7,801 nt of DNA, from NCBI GenBank assembly GCA_026416755.1, contig JAOAEP010000163.1:1-7801 (forward strand). The letters are read 5' to 3'. Under the pieces are notes generated by a model. The model did not search any database. It saw only the letters and a program-made list of their open reading frames with translations, and had not been told where the DNA came from. Each line of letters starts with the position of its first letter. The first letter of the stretch is position 1. This document shows, piece after piece, positions 5,642-7,801 of this stretch. The stretch comes from a bacterium. GTDB lineage: Bacteria > Ratteibacteria > UBA8468 > B48-G9 > JAFGKM01. A program made the translations under genes and the position numbers.

Positions 5642-6329
5642 TTCACCCGATTTTAATATTTCAATAATTATAATTTCTTTTTTTGTGATTTTTTCAATCT
5701 TTCTATCCTTTCTTAAAATAAAATTTTTTAAACCTTACAATTTAGAACAAGAAATTCTTTTTTCAAGTATTTTTTCATTTATTATTGAACTTTCAGTGAT
5801 TTTATATTTATTTTTTATTTACCCTTTTTATTTTGTATCTCTTTTAAACAAAAATATGGTAAAAGGATTTCTGAAAGGTTTCTTTTTTTATCCTATTTTT
5901 GTTCCTCCTGTTTCAATTTTAACCTTTTTATCATATCATTTATTCAAAAAATTTGGATTAAAGCCTTTACCCCAGGAGATCATTTTTTTATATACAAAAA
6001 TAAAATCCCCATATATTTTATCCATTTTGCTTTTTTTCTCTTGTATTATTGCTCCTTTTTTTGAAGAAATAATCTTTAGAGGTTTTATATATCCATCTTT
6101 TAAGAAGAAATTTACAATATTTTTTTCAATTTTTTTATCTGCTTTAATATTTTCGCTCTTTCATTTTAATATTTTTGTAATGATTGGGGTTTTTCTTTTG
6201 GGAGTGATTTTGGCCTATTTATTTGAAAAAACTGAAAATATATGGACAAGTATTGGGTTTCACTTTGCAAACAATTTTTTTGTAACTCTCTTTATAATGT
6301 TAGAAAAAAATAATTTAAATAAATTTTGA
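5613..6329 (+). CDS. CPBP-family intramembrane metalloprotease
   Basis: Multi-pass membrane protein of the CPBP (Abi/CAAX protease, Rce1-like) family, intramembrane peptidases with an E/H active site. From ATG 5613 it has 238 residues, rich in Phe, Ile and Leu. Hydrophobic segments lie at about 16-34, 46-78, 88-108, 133-150, 166-203 and 211-228. All three family motifs are present: EExxxR as E151-E152-IIF-R156, FxxxH as F180-SLF-H184, and HxxxN as H217-FAN-N221. It therefore looks catalytically intact; the substrate is unknown. The start overlaps pilT by 29 bp; AAGAGGA at 5596-5602 is a possible ribosome-binding site 10 bases before ATG 5613, and a TTG at 5610 is an alternative. The T-rich sequence follows from its membrane-protein codons. 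A role in processing pilus or surface proteins is conceivable from context only; other family members act in bacteriocin immunity or prenyl-protein processing. Confidence 0.88.
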   Translation: MKKRELLENDSPDFNISIIIISFFVIFSIFLSFLKIKFFKPYNLEQEILFSSIFSFIIELSVILYLFFIYPFYFVSLLNKNMVKGFLKGFFFYPIFVPPVSILTFLSYHLFKKFGLKPLPQEIIFLYTKIKSPYILSILLFFSCIIAPFFEEIIFRGFIYPSFKKKFTIFFSIFLSALIFSLFHFNIFVMIGVFLLGVILAYLFEKTENIWTSIGFHFANNFFVTLFIMLEKNNLNKF

Positions 6330-6337
6330 AGTAAAAT

Positions 6338-6358
6338 ACTCAAGAAATTTAAGTTTTT
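6338..6358 (+). terminator. Weak hairpin plus T-run, possible terminator
   Basis: ACTCAA (6338-6343) can pair with TTAAGT (6349-6354), with one C/A mismatch and a GAAAT loop, followed by T residues to 6358. Around it, ATTTTGAA (6323-6330) and TTCAAAAT (6357-6364) form a longer AT-only inverted repeat. The place, directly after the last gene of the long operon and before a promoter, is right for a terminator, but both stems are AT-rich and weak. Read it as a hint only. Confidence 0.25.
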
Positions 6359-6365
6359 CAAAATG

Positions 6366-6374
6366 TGATATAAT
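6366..6374 (+). promoter_or_regulatory. Extended -10 promoter of purD
   Basis: TGATATAAT is a perfect extended -10 element (TGn followed by the consensus TATAAT at 6369-6374). No good -35 box is seen; TTTAAG at 6348-6353 with 15-base spacing is the closest, which an extended -10 would not need. Transcription would be expected to begin at about 6380-6383, only a few bases before the purD ATG at 6387. An AGGA at 6381-6384 is only 2 bases from the ATG and is probably too close to be a good ribosome-binding site. Confidence 0.6.
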
Positions 6375-6386
6375 AAAAATAGGAAA

Positions 6387-7637
6387 ATGAAAATTCTTGT
6401 TATTGGTTCTGGTGGCAGGGAACACGCAATAGCCTGGAAAATAAAAGAGTTTTCTCGTAGATATGAGGTGTTTGCTATTCCTGGCAATGGGGGATTTACT
6501 TCTATTGGTGAATGCATAAAAGGGGACATAAGTAATTTTGGAGAAATTTTAAATATAGTGAATACAAAAAAAATTAATATCATAATTGTTGGACCTGAAA
6601 ATCCTCTTGCTGATGGTATAGTAGATTTTTTTGAAACTAATGGATATAAAATTTTTGGCCCCAATAAAAAAGCTGCATTTTTTGAAGCATCTAAATGTTT
6701 CGCCAAAGAATTTATGAAAAAATATAAAATCCCAACTGCTGATTTTGAAATTACAAATTCATTTGAAGAGGGAATAAAAATTGTAGAAAAAAGAAAAGGT
6801 CCTTATGTTATTAAATATGATGGACTTGCTGCTGGAAAAGGAGTTAGAGTAATTGAAAATTTTGAAGAGGGGAAAAACTATCTTGAAGAAATATTTATCA
6901 AAAAAATTTTTAAAGGAGAGCCCAAAGTTGTAATTGAAGATTGTCTTATTGGTAAAGAACTTTCATATTTAATTTTTACAGATACAAATTCATATATTTC
7001 AATGGTTCCTGTCAAAGATTATAAAAGAGTTGACGATGGAGATAAAGGGTCAAATACAGGAGGCATGGGTTGTTATTCTCCTCCTTCTTATTTCAACAAA
7101 GAACTGGAAGAAGAAATTAAAAGAAAGATTGTAGAACCGACTTTAGAAGGACTACAAAAAGAGAATATTGATTATAGAGGTGTTTTATATTTTGGTTTAA
7201 TGATTACTGAAAAAGGACCTTATGTTCTTGAATATAATGTAAGATTTGGAGACCCAGAGACACAGGTTATTTTACCAAGAATGGAAGGTGATTTAATTGA
7301 AGTCATTGAATCTATTATTGAAGGGAATTTAAATAAAGTAAAGATTAAATGGAAAGAAGAAAAATCATTATGTGTAGTTATTGCTTCAAAAGGTTATCCA
7401 GGGGATTATGAAAAAGGTAAAGAAATAAAAAATATTGATAAAGTAAAGGATGTGATTTTATTTCATGCTGGAACAAAAAAAGAAAATGGTAAAATATTAA
7501 CAGATGGTGGAAGAGTTATTGGTGTAGTAGGAATTGATAAGGATATAAAAAAATTAAGAGGAAAAGTATATAAAGCAGTTGAAACAATTGAATTTGAAGG
7601 AAAACATTACAGAAAAGACATAGGACTTGAAAAATGA
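6387..7637 (+). CDS. purD: Phosphoribosylamine-glycine ligase (GAR synthetase)
   Basis: ATP-grasp enzyme that joins 5-phosphoribosylamine and glycine to form GAR, the second step of de novo purine synthesis. The 416 residues match the stand-alone bacterial enzyme, with no fused purM or purN. The N-terminal domain starts MKILVIGSGGREHAIAWK (GxGGREHA at 7-14) and has GPENPLADG (69-77). ATP-grasp motifs are VIKYDGLAAGKGV (141-153), the S/NTGGMGCYSP loop (222-232) and LEYNVRFGDPETQ (281-293), with the metal-binding E282 and N284. The C-terminal domain has LTDGGRVIGVVG (371-382) and HYRKDIG (407-413). It begins a new transcription unit with its own -10 element just upstream and an unusually short expected leader. 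No other purine gene is in the window. Active residues appear intact. Confidence 0.97.
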   Translation: MKILVIGSGGREHAIAWKIKEFSRRYEVFAIPGNGGFTSIGECIKGDISNFGEILNIVNTKKINIIIVGPENPLADGIVDFFETNGYKIFGPNKKAAFFEASKCFAKEFMKKYKIPTADFEITNSFEEGIKIVEKRKGPYVIKYDGLAAGKGVRVIENFEEGKNYLEEIFIKKIFKGEPKVVIEDCLIGKELSYLIFTDTNSYISMVPVKDYKRVDDGDKGSNTGGMGCYSPPSYFNKELEEEIKRKIVEPTLEGLQKENIDYRGVLYFGLMITEKGPYVLEYNVRFGDPETQVILPRMEGDLIEVIESIIEGNLNKVKIKWKEEKSLCVVIASKGYPGDYEKGKEIKNIDKVKDVILFHAGTKKENGKILTDGGRVIGVVGIDKDIKKLRGKVYKAVETIEFEGKHYRKDIGLEK

Positions 7638-7685
7638 AAATTTATAGAAGAAAAATTTGTAAAAAAGAATAAAAATACTGTAAAA

Positions 7686-7694
7686 AAGGAGGGG
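7686..7694 (+). promoter_or_regulatory. Ribosome-binding site of the last gene
   Basis: AAGGAGGGG precedes ATG 7698; the core AAGGAGG ends 5 bases before it. It sets the start of the truncated oxidoreductase. No convincing promoter or terminator is seen in the rest of the 60-bp gap after purD, which is very A-rich, so cotranscription with purD is likely. Confidence 0.85.
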
Positions 7695-7697
7695 AAG

Positions 7698-7801
7698 ATG
7701 AAAGAATTAAAAGCAGGAATAGTGGGAGCAGGTGGGATTGCTGATTATCATATTTCTGGTTATTTAAAAAGCGGAGTTAGTGTTGTAGCAATTAGTGATA
7801 T
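7698..7801 (+). CDS. Gfo/Idh/MocA-type oxidoreductase (3' end missing)
   Basis: Only the first 34 residues are in the window. They begin MKELKAGIVGAGGIADYHIS, a beta strand followed by the dinucleotide-binding loop GAGGIA (10-15), then helix residues YHISGYLKSG and a second strand VSVVAISD ending in Asp. The GxGGIAxxH pattern is typical of the N-terminal Rossmann domain of the Gfo/Idh/MocA family, NAD(P)-dependent sugar, inositol or biliverdin-type dehydrogenases. Substrate cannot be told from this fragment, and other Rossmann oxidoreductases are possible. The start is supported by a strong ribosome-binding site. The gene follows purD by 60 bp in the same direction. Confidence 0.72.
   Translation, partial: MKELKAGIVGAGGIADYHISGYLKSGVSVVAISD

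Noticed and set aside
5642..6329. T-rich composition of the CPBP gene as a sign of horizontal transfer
   Set aside because: Phe, Ile and Leu codons of a multi-pass membrane protein explain the T bias, and the gene overlaps its neighbour as part of the operon.
6260..6706. 148-codon minus-strand open frame across the CPBP-purD junction
   Set aside because: It is antisense to the conserved purD N-terminus and runs over the purD promoter; no motif was seen.
7638..7697. Possible promoter in the gap after purD (TTGTAA at 7657-7662)
   Set aside because: No -10-like hexamer at 16-18 bases; the only candidate, TACTGT, is 13 bases away. The match is no better than chance in such A-rich DNA.
1..7801. 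tRNA or rRNA genes, CRISPR arrays, insertion sequences, long direct repeats, riboswitches
   Set aside because: None was recognised on either strand; the coding density leaves gaps of at most 60 bp.

Overview
The window is AT-rich (roughly 30% G+C by eye), gene-dense bacterial DNA with every gene on the + strand. It is the 3' part of a spc/alpha-type ribosomal protein operon that runs on into non-ribosomal genes. Gene order and the bL17, bL36, IF-1, RNA polymerase alpha and omega families make it Bacteria. Strong AAGGAGGT ribosome-binding sites, Lys/Glu/Ile-rich proteins, AGA arginine codons and zinc-binding versions of adenylate kinase, bL36 and uS4 fit an AT-rich, possibly thermophilic or anaerobic lineage. 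A type IV pilus ATPase and a full-length purD argue against a wall-less or extremely reduced parasite. I cannot name the phylum; an uncultivated candidate lineage is a guess only.

Region 1 (1-4348) holds adk (5'-truncated), map, infA, rpmJ, rpsM, rpsK, rpsD, rpoA and rplQ, packed with overlaps or gaps of at most about 20 bases. It combines nucleotide supply (Adk), N-terminal protein maturation (MetAP), initiation (IF-1), ribosome parts (bL36, uS13, uS11, uS4, bL17) and the RNA polymerase alpha subunit. The 41-residue rpmJ at 1390-1515 is easily missed.

Region 2 (4351-6329) continues with 2-bp spacing or short overlaps into a 65-residue RNA polymerase omega-like gene (rpoZ), a PilT/PilU-family pilus ATPase and a CPBP (Abi/CAAX-type) intramembrane protease. 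No terminator is visible between rplQ and these genes, so they are probably cotranscribed with the alpha operon. Having alpha and omega in one operon, followed by a pilus motor, is the most unusual feature of the layout.

Region 3 (6330-7801) begins with a 57-bp gap containing a perfect extended -10 promoter element (TGATATAAT) only 12 bases before the ATG of purD (purine biosynthesis), implying a very short or absent leader. After a 60-bp gap comes the start of a Gfo/Idh/MocA-type oxidoreductase, cut off by the window end.

No RNA gene, CRISPR array, insertion sequence or long repeat was seen, and there is no gene-free stretch over 300 bases. I found no convincing new multi-gene system. The points worth a second look are the rpoZ-pilT-protease extension, the atypical zinc region of bL36, a uS4 lacking its usual PGQHG loop, a PilT-like ATPase with both arginines of its AIRNLIRE-equivalent motif replaced, and the near-leaderless purD promoter.
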